Positions 1 through 9,268 of a stretch of DNA of 64,000 nt are shown one piece after another. A program made the translations under genes and the position numbers. The notes beneath the pieces are model-generated. The model was not told where the DNA came from. It saw only the letters and a list, made by a program, of their open reading frames with translations, and did no database searches. Location of the stretch: contig QPMI01000581.1 of NCBI GenBank assembly GCA_004431415.1, positions 36,021 to 100,020 on the forward strand, read 5' to 3'. The number at the start of each line of letters is the position of its first letter. Position 1 is the stretch's first letter. Origin of the DNA: Cyanophora paradoxa. Taxonomy: Eukaryota; Glaucocystophyceae; Cyanophorales; Cyanophoraceae.

Positions 1-20
1 GTAAAACAAACGCGAAACAT

Positions 21-3000
21 GTGAATTTCGATAATATCACCATCAAAGGGTCGGCTTCTATCGATCAGAGCGCCGATAAACCCAGTAAGACGCAATCCAG
101 AGAGCATGCTTTATCGCTGAATCAGACAGACCCAAACAGAGAAGATGTTAGTATTGCTTTCAGTTTGGGAGATGTTAAAAAAAATGAAGTTGCCGAAATT
201 AAAGCAACAAGAAGACAACGAAAACTTAAAACAAGTAAAACCCATCCCGATATTCCGACACGTTTCGATAGCGGGCGATTAGTATTTAATGTTCAGGATG
301 AGAAAGGTAAACAAAATACAGGTCTCAGAATTTATAATGAAGGCAGCACACCAATTGTCGAGTCATCAGAAATCTTACAAATAGGTTCTTTTCCTAATGC
401 AAATCAAGTATGTATCACTAATGATGTTTACCCAAAAGATATTACTTATGATTTTGCGAAAAATGAACCTTTTGGGTTCTTTACTCCGAAAGATGTTCAC
501 GAAAAGAAACCGTCAATAACCATAAATAGTAGTCCCACTCAACCAGTAGCTATACATTTACATCCAGATCTTGTCGAAATGGATCGGCATTTACTACCTT
601 TGGTCACAAACACCAAAGACCTTGGTATAAGAACCCGACAATGGCGAAATATTCATGGTAGTAATGTTTATGCAAACGGTGAGAAACTTGTTAGTGAGAA
701 GACCATCAGAGAAATATTCGAACATTACGGACCTGTTCCGGTTCCCTTTCCACTTCCATGGGATCCACCAGATCTGACACCAAAGAAAGAACCAGGAAGA
801 GAATACACAGCAGATGAAACGGTTGCGTTTGGTCAACATTTAGTTAGTTGGGAAAAAGTTTATAATAAACCAGTTTTTAAAGATTACAAACCGCCCGCTG
901 AGGAACTCTTAGCACCAGATATTAATGTAATCCCTCTCGAACATAAAGAATGTGAAGACGTGGAAGAATTGCCGGATGGATTTGATCCTAACCATATGTT
1001 ATATGATCGTTACGAACCTTTCGATGAACAACTTTTACCAGATGGATTAAATCCACCTAACATAGATTACGAACAACCACATATACCAGATGAAGAGTTA
1101 TTACCAGACGGATTACAGCCGGGTTTTTTCGATTTTACCGTAGATTGGAGGGATATTATTAACAAACCCGAAACATTTCCACCAGATCCCCACGAACACG
1201 AATGGGATGACATTCTAAACAAACCGGAAAGATTCCCACCGACAGAGCATAGGCACGATTGGGAAGATTTAGATAACATACCTACTGAGTTTCCGCCAGC
1301 AGATCACAGGCATAATTGGGACGAAATCGACGAACAGCCTACTTTTGCATCAGCAGGAAATGTATTAACAGATTTTCAACATGGCGTAAGTCTTTATAGA
1401 AATATTAACATAGAAGAAAGATTACAATTAAATGACCACTACCTTAATCGCATGGGAATAGAAGCAGGCACAGGTATGGAAGCCGAATTATACATTAGAC
1501 CACCCAGAAGAGAGGGGATTTTACCAATTAATGGTAATTTTGGTTTGTATGAGACGAAACCCGGAATTTATTTAACAAGCTTCTATCCTGAGGACATCCC
1601 GATGACAGAAGTATTACCTCCTATACCGTCGCTTCCATTAGATCCAAACAGTTATGATAACAAAGACGCAGCAATACAAATTAATGTTACAGATGTAAGC
1701 GATTTTGACCAATCGAGACCGAAATTAGTATTTAGTCGGCAGCGTCTTTTACCTAATACTTTTATAGGAGATCGAGATGATTATAGAAGATGTGAGGTAG
1801 CATGGATAAAAACAAATTATAATGGTGGAGTTGGTGAAGGTTTATTAGAAATCAATCAAAGAGCAAGCGCCAAAAACATACACAATGAAGATATTTCAAG
1901 AGTGGTAACAGAAGATTATTTAGAAGAACAGGGATATATAGATGAGGGAGAGCTTACTAATATTCTTTCATTATTCGTGATAAAAAATGATACAAACCTT
2001 ACAGTCACAAGTAACATTTATACAAGTAACATTTCAGCAAGTAACATATGGGCAAGTAACATATGGACAAGTAACATATGGGCAAGTAATATTTATGGAA
2101 GTAACATTTACACCAGTAACCTTTGGGCAAGTAATCTTTATTCCAGCAACTTAGTCGTCGATTATTTGACTGTGAATATAGAAGCAAACCTACCACATCA
2201 TCCCACTTCTAATGTTGTTTTAGATTGGATAGCAAACCACACCCATACCAAAGATGAGATCGAGGATTTTGCCCATAGGCACATGTGGAGCGAAATAGAT
2301 GACCAGCCTAAGTTTGCATCAGCAGGTGATGTATTCGACACCACACATGGTGTTACTCTCTATCAAAGTAATACCATACCAGAGAGATTAAGATTAGATG
2401 AATATTATGTGAATCGAAAAGGAATAGATGCAGGCACCACAATGGAAGGCGAATTATACATTAGACCCCCCACAAGAATGCAGATGATTGCAGCAGGCGG
2501 AAATTTCGGTTTGATGGACACCAAACCAGGTATCTATCTGACAAGCTACTATGCTGATGACATCCCAATGACAGATAGTTTAATATTATCGCTTCCATCT
2601 GATCCAGCAAACTATGATGACAAAGATGCAGCAATCCAAATTAATGTTACTGATGTAAGTGACTTAGATAGTTCAAGACCCAAATTAATATTCACCAGAG
2701 AGAGATTGTTACCAAATGCTCTTATTGGAAATCGAGATGACTACAAGAGATGCGAGATATCATGGATAAAAACAAATTATAATGATGGAGTTGGTGAGGG
2801 TCTCTTAGAAATCAATCAGAGAGCCTCAGCGAAAAACATCCACAATGAAACAATTTCAAGAATTGTTACAGAAGATTACCTACAAGCCCAGAACTACATA
2901 GATGAAACAGAACTTGATACAATCATTGCAGGTATAAATATTGGTGTAACAGGTGATTACCTTCCGCTAACAGGTGGGATTATTGATGGAACAGTAACGG

Positions 3001-4136
3001 CATGTAACTTTTTTGTCCATACTGAATGTAATCAAACCTTCCCTGTGGTTCATCCAGGAGGTGAGTATGTGATACCTGACGATCCAGCTATTATGCCTAT
3101 AAAGATTGATCTACCATCTGATTATGTAGGAAGGGGAGAGCTAAAAACCATTTCTTTCACAGGAGACTACAATGATCTAATTAATAAACCCACCGCAGCA
3201 AATCTACATCCTGTTGCATTTTCAGGTAGTTTCCTCGACCTTAATAATAGATCACACACCCATACAAAGGCAGAAATCACAGATTTTGCACACACTCACA
3301 CCAAATCCCAAATCACAGATTTTGCACACACCCATACCCGAGCAGATATTACTAATTTCGCTCACACTCATGTTAAATCAGAGATATTAGATCTCGGAAA
3401 TGTTGCTTATGTAGGTCACACCCACACTAAGGCAGAGATTACAGATCTTGGAAATGTTGCGTATGTAGGTCACACCCACACAAAGGCAGAGATTACAGAT
3501 TTTGCACACACTCATGATTGGAATACAGATATTTATAACAAACCAGCGATTTTTTCGGGCAACTACAATGACCTGACCAATAGACCAACTCTTGATCCTT
3601 TCACAGCCACCACAATCAGAGCCAACAACACAATGTATGTAGGATCAGGTCAGATTGTAGAACCAGCAGGACCTATGTTTGAAGAAACATGGTTCTTCCA
3701 CAATTCGCAGAATTACTTTGATAAAACCTTACTTGTTCGTGGAAATGCCTATGCAAGAAATTTCTATGCTATGAACCCCTCAAATAATGCGACCATCAGT
3801 CGATGTATTACAGAGGCAGATCTTTCCAGTCAACTCAATGCATATTTTAATGGGAAAATCCAAGCAGGAACGTATGTTTACACTACTCCTTATCTTTGGG
3901 CAAATCCTGACCATAGGTTTAACCTCACTATTAATTTCAACAGCAGCTTTGCTAACCCTCCTATTGTAACAACTGGTATACAACACAATGAGACAGCCTA
4001 CTACTATCGAATGTATGTTAGGCTTAAACAAGTTTACAGTAGCTATTTCACTTGTGAGCTTGACATAGTTCCATTAAGTTCTTTTGACAGACCAGGATTT
4101 CCAGTTACAATTCATTACATTGCTGTCGCAATTTAA
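21..4136 (+). CDS. Large trimeric tail-fibre-like protein (fibre 1), 5' end open
   Basis: Not an enzyme: a long modular fibre, probably a virion attachment protein. The frame is open to the left window edge and the first in-frame candidate is a GTG at 21, so the true start may lie outside. About residues 50-115 form an N-terminal domain (key piece RFDSGRLVFNVQDE) also found at the start of the spike gene at 56.4 kb, probably the capsid-proximal part. Residues 250-450 are Pro/Asp-rich with HEHEWDDILNKP-type repeats. A roughly 190-residue beta module (HGVSLY to VVTEDYL) occurs twice, near 455-650 and 775-970. Between the copies lie pentapeptide SNI/SNL repeats. Residues 1090-1190 hold HTHTKAEITDFA repeats, like the metal-binding HxH triads of phage fibre tips. 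The last 180 residues are the likely receptor-binding tip, identical in fibre 2 at 24.6 kb. Confidence 0.75.
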   Translation: MNFDNITIKGSASIDQSADKPSKTQSREHALSLNQTDPNREDVSIAFSLGDVKKNEVAEIKATRRQRKLKTSKTHPDIPTRFDSGRLVFNVQDEKGKQNTGLRIYNEGSTPIVESSEILQIGSFPNANQVCITNDVYPKDITYDFAKNEPFGFFTPKDVHEKKPSITINSSPTQPVAIHLHPDLVEMDRHLLPLVTNTKDLGIRTRQWRNIHGSNVYANGEKLVSEKTIREIFEHYGPVPVPFPLPWDPPDLTPKKEPGREYTADETVAFGQHLVSWEKVYNKPVFKDYKPPAEELLAPDINVIPLEHKECEDVEELPDGFDPNHMLYDRYEPFDEQLLPDGLNPPNIDYEQPHIPDEELLPDGLQPGFFDFTVDWRDIINKPETFPPDPHEHEWDDILNKPERFPPTEHRHDWEDLDNIPTEFPPADHRHNWDEIDEQPTFASAGNVLTDFQHGVSLYRNINIEERLQLNDHYLNRMGIEAGTGMEAELYIRPPRREGILPINGNFGLYETKPGIYLTSFYPEDIPMTEVLPPIPSLPLDPNSYDNKDAAIQINVTDVSDFDQSRPKLVFSRQRLLPNTFIGDRDDYRRCEVAWIKTNYNGGVGEGLLEINQRASAKNIHNEDISRVVTEDYLEEQGYIDEGELTNILSLFVIKNDTNLTVTSNIYTSNISASNIWASNIWTSNIWASNIYGSNIYTSNLWASNLYSSNLVVDYLTVNIEANLPHHPTSNVVLDWIANHTHTKDEIEDFAHRHMWSEIDDQPKFASAGDVFDTTHGVTLYQSNTIPERLRLDEYYVNRKGIDAGTTMEGELYIRPPTRMQMIAAGGNFGLMDTKPGIYLTSYYADDIPMTDSLILSLPSDPANYDDKDAAIQINVTDVSDLDSSRPKLIFTRERLLPNALIGNRDDYKRCEISWIKTNYNDGVGEGLLEINQRASAKNIHNETISRIVTEDYLQAQNYIDETELDTIIAGINIGVTGDYLPLTGGIIDGTVTACNFFVHTECNQTFPVVHPGGEYVIPDDPAIMPIKIDLPSDYVGRGELKTISFTGDYNDLINKPTAANLHPVAFSGSFLDLNNRSHTHTKAEITDFAHTHTKSQITDFAHTHTRADITNFAHTHVKSEILDLGNVAYVGHTHTKAEITDLGNVAYVGHTHTKAEITDFAHTHDWNTDIYNKPAIFSGNYNDLTNRPTLDPFTATTIRANNTMYVGSGQIVEPAGPMFEETWFFHNSQNYFDKTLLVRGNAYARNFYAMNPSNNATISRCITEADLSSQLNAYFNGKIQAGTYVYTTPYLWANPDHRFNLTINFNSSFANPPIVTTGIQHNETAYYYRMYVRLKQVYSSYFTCELDIVPLSSFDRPGFPVTIHYIAVAI

Positions 4137-4155
4137 CTATTTCGTAATTATAAAG

Positions 4156-5226
4156 ATGACCTCTCTATTAGAAATCCCAAATTATGAACTTGCAGCCAAA
4201 TCACTCCATAGCACCTCTCATGGAGTAGTTGATTCAACACCTGGGTATATTTGCACTGAAACTTCAAGTAATACCTCTTTCACAGAGAATAATATACTCA
4301 GAGTCAAAGAGATTAGATGTGATCGAAATGGAGGCAAGATTAGAACCACAGGCATTATAATCTCGAATAAAAATCAAGTCCAATCAGGTCAGGTAGTCCC
4401 GGATTCAGCAATATATGATAATGTGGGTGGAGTCACCACAGCACAGATAGTGACTTTTGGGAACACAAGCAATAATTCCGCTCTTGTAGTCAAGAGTGGA
4501 GGAGCCTACATTGGTGATGGAGCAATTGTGGTGGGGACTGTCACAGCAAATCAATTTAATGTGAATGGAACAAGTTCATTTACAGGATTGATGACCTTCA
4601 ATGGTGGACTCTCGGGAACTGTTAGCGTTGAAACTCGAAAAGCAACCACAAGAGTTCAAACACCTGAGATAGACAATGGGACAAATGTGAATATGAATTA
4701 CAAACGAAACGGAGATACCATTTTCACTCTCGAAAAGACAATAACAGATCTGAATGTAATCACAATCCCGGAAAATAGTGGTCTGAAACGAACCTATTGT
4801 CCAAGAATGAATATATCAAGACAAGCTCCTGGTATGACAGGGACAGTAATACTTAACAATGCAACAGCATTTTCCTTTACAGGTGGAGCTTATTTTGTAA
4901 ACAATGAGGGAAACTTTGCATCCACAAAATTTACAGCTCCTGTTTCCGGAGTATATAGGGTGTTCTTTGCATGTATGAGAGCTGGCACAACCTCTTATAC
5001 TCATATTGCTACCAGCATTTATTTAAATGGAAATCCTACAACCCTCCAAACAAGGGTTTCAATGCCGTCCGCGGGGATTTCTAATACATTTGTAACTCCA
5101 ATTTCATTTGAAGTTTTACTTTCTCTTATTCAAGGTGACTCCTTTGATATGCGCAATAGTTCTGGTGCCACTCTTCAATTTGATATCAGATACTATCTTT
5201 CTTGTGATCTTGTTAGTGCTACATAA
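4156..5226 (+). CDS. Fibre-associated protein with C-terminal C1q-like domain (paralogue 1)
   Basis: Start chosen at the ATG at 4156, 20 bp after the fibre stop, because the matching paralogues begin there; a longer in-frame extension overlaps the fibre gene. About 356 residues. Residues 1-150 are the family module: KEIRCDRNGGKIRTTG, then a VKSGGAYIGDGA strand and a GTVTANQFNVNGTSSFTG turn repeat resembling beta-helix phage fibre domains. The last 130 residues fit a C1q/TNF-like jelly roll (FTAPVSGVYRVFFACM pattern), a trimeric receptor-binding fold also used in bacterial and viral fibres. It is the first of four tandem paralogues and probably an alternative fibre tip or co-fibre. Function is inferred; the C1q assignment is by pattern only. 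Confidence 0.6.
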   Translation: MTSLLEIPNYELAAKSLHSTSHGVVDSTPGYICTETSSNTSFTENNILRVKEIRCDRNGGKIRTTGIIISNKNQVQSGQVVPDSAIYDNVGGVTTAQIVTFGNTSNNSALVVKSGGAYIGDGAIVVGTVTANQFNVNGTSSFTGLMTFNGGLSGTVSVETRKATTRVQTPEIDNGTNVNMNYKRNGDTIFTLEKTITDLNVITIPENSGLKRTYCPRMNISRQAPGMTGTVILNNATAFSFTGGAYFVNNEGNFASTKFTAPVSGVYRVFFACMRAGTTSYTHIATSIYLNGNPTTLQTRVSMPSAGISNTFVTPISFEVLLSLIQGDSFDMRNSSGATLQFDIRYYLSCDLVSAT

Positions 5227-5248
5227 TATTATCTGTATAGTATAAAGA

Positions 5249-6270
5249 ATGTCTACACAAATTGCTGTTCCTGTTTTCTGTTATGCCGCCCCAAAAATAC
5301 ATCAACTGAACCATACAGTAACAGATGCAACACCTGGGTTTATTTGCACAGAAACAACAGGGGCTGATTCGTTTTCACAGAACTCTGTGATTAGATGTAA
5401 AGAAATTCGATGTGATCGCAATGGGGGAAAAGTGAGAACCACAGGTCTCATTGTATCTAACAAGAACCAAGTCCAATCAGGTCAAATTGTTTCAGATACA
5501 GCAATTTATGACAATGTGGGAGGGTTCACCACACCCAAAATAGTTACTTTTGATAATACAATTAATAATGCTGCTCTTTCAGTTAGAAGTGGAGGGGCAT
5601 ATATTGGAGATGGGGCAAGGATTGATGGAACTCTAACAGCCAATCAAGTGAACATTACAGGAACAAGCACATTTACAGGTTCAGTAACAGCCCATGGAGG
5701 CATAAGTATTCCAGAAACAACACAATCGATAATAACAGCAACTTCCAAGGTGGTTACACCTGAGATCGATACAGGAGCAAATGTGAATCTTGTTTTGAAA
5801 CGCAACAGTGATATTGTGGCTACTCTGGAAACCAATCGCTTGACAATTAATACAAATTGTTATTTAAAATATGACTATCAGCCTCGATTTTCTGTTCAAC
5901 TTAATTATCCTCATGTTGCTACCAGTGAAACTGCACTTATCAATTGGGGAGTAGTGTTTCTGAATAATAGGGATGGATTCAATGTGACTAATGGAAGGTT
6001 CACAGCTCCTGTTGCGGGTCATTACAGATTTACAGCATATACCCACTCAACATCAAGTAATCCAATAAGTCTCTCTTTAAAAGTAAATGACCAAGACCCA
6101 GGGGTCAAAGTATTATAACACAAAATAACTCCACTCTCACGAATAAACCGCTTTACATTAGTGTAATTCTCAACATTGCTATGGGTGAGTATGTAACACT
6201 TGTAACAAATAATGGGGGTAGCTACACAAATCGAACAACATTCACAGGTGAGCTTCTCAGTCTCACATAA
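5249..6270 (+). CDS. Paralogue 2 with C1q-like domain, interrupted by a frameshift
   Basis: Same module as the gene upstream (KEIRCDRNGGKVRTTG; SGGAYIGDGA), followed by a C1q-like C-terminal domain (FTAPVAGHYRFTAY). The open frame stops at 6118, but homologous sequence of the last C1q strands continues in another frame to a TAA at 6268-6270. The switch lies near a GGGG run at about 6103, suggesting a one-base indel: sequencing error or a recent break. A TATA-like stretch (gtatagtataaag) sits just before the ATG. A C1q fold needs the last strands, so the protein ending at 6118 would probably be non-functional unless the indel is artefactual. Confidence 0.55.
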
Positions 6271-6291
6271 TTTTCTCTCTATAAAATAGGA

Positions 6292-6558
6292 ATGTCGAAT
6301 ATATACCAAGTGGCTCTCTCAGATATTGAAAAGTTGGGAATGGAATATTGCGCTGCTTCTGTTCAGGATTGGATTGATAATGTTGTTCATAACAGGGCAA
6401 GAATCGCAATCGATGATATTGTTCAAAAAGAAATTCAATCTTGCATCTCATCAGGAGTTCAGATACCAACCTCTAAGGAAGCGATTGTATTACAGGCATT
6501 CCAAAGGGGAACTGTAAAGAAAGGCATCGAGTATAACAATGTCACAGAAGAGCAATGA
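6292..6558 (+). CDS. Small hypothetical protein in the fibre cluster
   Basis: 88 residues, not recognised. It is preceded by a TATA-like ctctataaaatagg immediately before the ATG, as with neighbouring genes, and lies 21 bp after the end of paralogue 2. Composition is mixed charged and helical with no signal peptide or membrane segment. The stop nearly touches the downstream gene. Position suggests a small fibre-associated or chaperone protein, but nothing in the sequence proves that. Confidence 0.4.
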   Translation: MSNIYQVALSDIEKLGMEYCAASVQDWIDNVVHNRARIAIDDIVQKEIQSCISSGVQIPTSKEAIVLQAFQRGTVKKGIEYNNVTEEQ

Positions 6559-6593
6559 ACATTATTTTTCTTTCCTTCTTAGTAAAAGAAGCA

Positions 6594-7436
6594 ATGGGTG
6601 AATACAATCGTGTGCAATTGCCCGTTTACGCTTTGGGATCGCCCGCCGTCCACTTTCGACAACATGAGGTAGCCGACGAAATCCGTGGTGTGGAATCTAC
6701 GGAACGCGCTAATTCCGCGAATGCATTCGATAAAAACAGTATGATACGTGTGAAAGAACTACGAGCCGACAAGAATTCGGGAGTGGTTAAAACGACTCAG
6801 CTTCTTGTAACAAATGCAAATTTTAACGCGGGTATTGGGCAACCTGATGCATGGGGTGTGGATATTAGAACGTTAGATTTTGACGGAGAACGTGCCGCCG
6901 CTGTTGTCCGATCAGGTGGCGCTGTTATTGGTGGAGGTTGTCGTGTGTCGGGTATGCTTGCATCCTCTGTTGCTGTTACCGATATTCCCGATACTCTACC
7001 TGAGCATGCGGAGAATCCGCAACGTATCCGTATGTATACCCCATGTGGAGATTATCCGTATGTGTTTGGAATGGTCAGAGTTGGGGTAGATAACGTAAAT
7101 GCAACACAACCCGATGGAATTATGGGAAATTGGTTATTACCAAATATTGCTATTCCTAAATCTATTGAGTCTATATGTCGTTCACAAAATGGTATTATCG
7201 GACCGGCTTATACTTTCTTTGTTCAGGGAATCGGACGCGGTAGAGGTTGGGTGGAATTCGACAACCAGAACCCCGCTACGTTTAATGTTTGGACGACAGA
7301 AGTAGGAGGTTACGATATTCTCATTTTCGGAATGCGAACAGATCCAGCGGCTGTGGCGGCTACACGTGGTCTCAATCCCGATAACAACCTAAATAACTTC
7401 TACGATGATCCGTTCCCAGGTGATCCCACACCATAA
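6594..7436 (+). CDS. Fibre-cluster paralogue 3
   Basis: 280 residues from the ATG at 6594, where the family N-terminus begins; 13 extra in-frame codons upstream are less likely. The family module is visible: IRVKELRADKNSGVVKTT, LLVTNANFNAG and SGGAVIGGGCRVSG. The C-terminal half is unrelated to the C1q tips of paralogues 1 and 2 and ends in a Gly/Asp/Pro tail. Codon usage differs from the preceding genes, with many more CpG-containing codons, suggesting a different recent history. Likely a fibre-associated protein with an exchanged C-terminal domain. Confidence 0.5.
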   Translation: MGEYNRVQLPVYALGSPAVHFRQHEVADEIRGVESTERANSANAFDKNSMIRVKELRADKNSGVVKTTQLLVTNANFNAGIGQPDAWGVDIRTLDFDGERAAAVVRSGGAVIGGGCRVSGMLASSVAVTDIPDTLPEHAENPQRIRMYTPCGDYPYVFGMVRVGVDNVNATQPDGIMGNWLLPNIAIPKSIESICRSQNGIIGPAYTFFVQGIGRGRGWVEFDNQNPATFNVWTTEVGGYDILIFGMRTDPAAVAATRGLNPDNNLNNFYDDPFPGDPTP

Positions 7437-7455
7437 TTATGTTTCAATATATTAA

Positions 7456-8301
7456 ATGGCGGCACCTGCACCTCCTGAGCGTATTTTAACAGCGCAACTT
7501 TCATTAGCCGCGCCGGCAAATCACGTATTACAACATGCCGTTATCGATAATGTCGATGGTTTAGAATCTACCGAACTTGCACCTACTCTTAATACTTTTG
7601 GTGATACGCATAAATTGCGACTGAAAGAGTTAAGATGTGATAAAAACAATGGCATCGTGAAAACTACGAAACTCCTTGTAACAAATGCAAACTTTAACGC
7701 TTTTTATGGAGATCCCGATAGTTATAATGATGATAACAAGGTTACTAACTTTGCTTATGAATCGAGAAACGGAGCGATTAAATGTAGATCGGGAGGCGCT
7801 TACATTGGTGATGGTCTCAGAGTAGGTGGTATCATTGGAGCGCCTCTATTGGTAAATGACCAACCAAACCCCGACGATGAGAACACACGAATTAGGACAT
7901 ATTGCCCAGGTATGAATGAACCTTACATTATTAAAATTTACACGATTATTATTAGTTTACAAACAGCGGTAGCCGATGTTTTAGAACCGTTGGGAAATCA
8001 TTATAGATATAGAGACACGATACCTGAGGACATTTACGCATTATGTAGAAGAACCGATGGAGCAAGACCACGCCTTACGATACATATTATTCCCATAGAT
8101 AATTTTGGTCAGGCGTTTCACTCAATACCTCTTTTAGATACACAAGATAACCAATTTATAATAAGAGCTACACAACTCGGAAATTATAGAGTTATTATGT
8201 ATGCCGAAAGAAACGACGCAATCGCAACAGCTAACCGATTCGGTCAATATCTTAATACCAATCTATACAATCCCGTCGGCGGTAGCGATCCACAACCATA
8301 A
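7456..8301 (+). CDS. Fibre-cluster paralogue 4
   Basis: 281 residues. The family module is clear (LRLKELRCDKNNGIVKTTK; LLVTNANFNAFYGDP; CRSGGAYIGDGLRVGG). The C-terminal half resembles paralogue 3 more than 1 or 2 (a G-YRV/I-Y-ER strand near the end and a GGSDPQP tail). It follows paralogue 3 by 19 bp in the same direction. With paralogues 1-3 it forms a tandem family in which the first half is kept and the second half varies, as expected for receptor-binding proteins. Confidence 0.5.
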   Translation: MAAPAPPERILTAQLSLAAPANHVLQHAVIDNVDGLESTELAPTLNTFGDTHKLRLKELRCDKNNGIVKTTKLLVTNANFNAFYGDPDSYNDDNKVTNFAYESRNGAIKCRSGGAYIGDGLRVGGIIGAPLLVNDQPNPDDENTRIRTYCPGMNEPYIIKIYTIIISLQTAVADVLEPLGNHYRYRDTIPEDIYALCRRTDGARPRLTIHIIPIDNFGQAFHSIPLLDTQDNQFIIRATQLGNYRVIMYAERNDAIATANRFGQYLNTNLYNPVGGSDPQP

Positions 8302-8321
8302 ATCTAAGGTATATATAGGGA

Positions 8322-8594
8322 ATGGATGAAAAAACGAAAAGATTCATTGAGTCTGCTATTATGGTTCATGGTTACAACAAGTTCGATTACACCGAAACTG
8401 TCTATAAAAAGGCGCAAGAGAAGGTATCGGTGAGATGCCTACAATGTAATAAAGTCTTTCAGACTTACGGATTTAATCACATTAAGGGATCGGGTTGCCG
8501 ACAGTGTTCCAAGAAACATTCTCATGCATACAGAAAAAAGACTACATGGGGAATAGTTATAGAAGAGAGACCGATTATGTTGTATTTTGATTAA
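8322..8594 (+). CDS. Single zinc-ribbon (DUF723-like) module protein
   Basis: 90 residues. It contains one copy of the module repeated three times in the nuclease at 11.2 kb: an FIESAIMVHGYNKFDY helix, a VSVRCLQC knuckle, then HIKGSGCRQC. The two CxxC pairs suggest a zinc-binding DNA-recognition domain. No nuclease domain follows, so it may be a free DNA-binding module or the remnant of a longer endonuclease. A TATA-like tatatataggg lies just before the ATG. Its last codons overlap the stop of the minus-strand small gene by 4 bp. Confidence 0.5.
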   Translation: MDEKTKRFIESAIMVHGYNKFDYTETVYKKAQEKVSVRCLQCNKVFQTYGFNHIKGSGCRQCSKKHSHAYRKKTTWGIVIEERPIMLYFD

Positions 8595-8740
8595 AGTTTC
8601 GAAAGAGAAATGAGCATCTTTCCACATTTACCTTTGGTTATTATACAAGTATCAAAGCAACTCGGACATGTTTTATGATAATATACCATTATGATATCGA
8701 CCAACTCATACGGAAACACTTTCGCTAAGATGGTTCGCAT
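8591..8740 (-). CDS. Conserved 49-residue protein with FPYELVD motif (copy 1)
   Basis: A small minus-strand reading frame of 49 residues. It begins MRTILAKVFPYELVD and continues with a CPSC pair, a further Cys and a basic tail. The key evidence is a homologous small gene at 63,112-63,270 (minus), which begins MRLLLARLFPYELVD and has a CPFC pair at the same place. Conservation of a short frame in two diverged copies argues it is real. It is convergent with the zinc-ribbon gene and divergent from SpeD. Function is unknown; the CxxC suggests metal binding. Confidence 0.6.
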   Translation of the reverse strand: MRTILAKVFPYELVDIIMVYYHKTCPSCFDTCIITKGKCGKMLISLSKL

Positions 8741-8780
8741 CCTTCTAATTTCGTTTTTAATTTTTCTATATAATTCATAA

Positions 8781-9179
8781 ATGAATCATCGGGGATTTCA
8801 CGTGATGTTGGATTACAAATTCGGAAAGGAGATCGCGATAGGAATGGAGAGCTTGGAGATCACAACAAGATGGTTAATGCATTTTTTACAATCTATTATT
8901 CAAGAGCAAGGTATTCGAGTAGTTCACAAGCATTGCGAGATTTTCGATGGTGGTGTTTCGCCACCGGGTTTTGCGATGGTTCTTCTATTAGATGAAAGCC
9001 ATTGCACCGCTCATTGTTACTCCGATCAAGGAATGTTAGCAATTGATTTATTCACTTGCGGAACGGAAGCGGAAAGTAAGACCTCAGTAATATCACAATT
9101 GATAGATGAGAGAATAACAGAGATCTTTTCAGGGTTGGAGAAAGCGGAGAAGCATAGAGTGACGCGATTTCCGAGTTGA
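8781..9179 (+). CDS. S-adenosylmethionine decarboxylase (SpeD/AdoMetDC-like) homologue
   Basis: 132 residues, the size of short prokaryotic-type AdoMet decarboxylases, which make decarboxylated AdoMet for spermidine synthesis and self-cleave to a pyruvoyl enzyme. The self-processing motif is intact: E72-S73-H74, with S73 the expected pyruvoyl serine. H78 and C93 (in DLFTCG) sit +5 and +20 from the serine, the same spacing as the processing histidine and catalytic cysteine of the bacterial family. The TATA-like tctatataattc lies before the ATG. A second, frameshifted homologue lies at 56.5 kb in a similar neighbourhood. Some SpeD relatives have changed substrate to arginine or ornithine, so the substrate is not certain. 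Confidence 0.8.
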   Translation: MNHRGFHVMLDYKFGKEIAIGMESLEITTRWLMHFLQSIIQEQGIRVVHKHCEIFDGGVSPPGFAMVLLLDESHCTAHCYSDQGMLAIDLFTCGTEAESKTSVISQLIDERITEIFSGLEKAEKHRVTRFPS

Positions 9180-9268
9180 TCTTACTTATAAAACAAAGAA
9201 TTCATTCTTTTCTTACTATAAATGGTAACAGATAACAAAGGTAACAGATTTATTCTTATTTTCAGTAA

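Noticed and set aside
3780-4031. 83-codon minus-strand frame repeated identically at 26,081-26,332
   Set aside because: Both copies lie within the identical fibre-tip block, so the identity reflects the duplicated fibre, not selection on this frame.
1-9200. Interpretation as a tailed bacteriophage contig because of fibre, HxH repeats and SpeD
   Set aside because: No terminase, portal or tail genes; the homologous cluster at 45-63 kb is joined to double jelly-roll capsid, A32-type ATPase and minor capsid genes.
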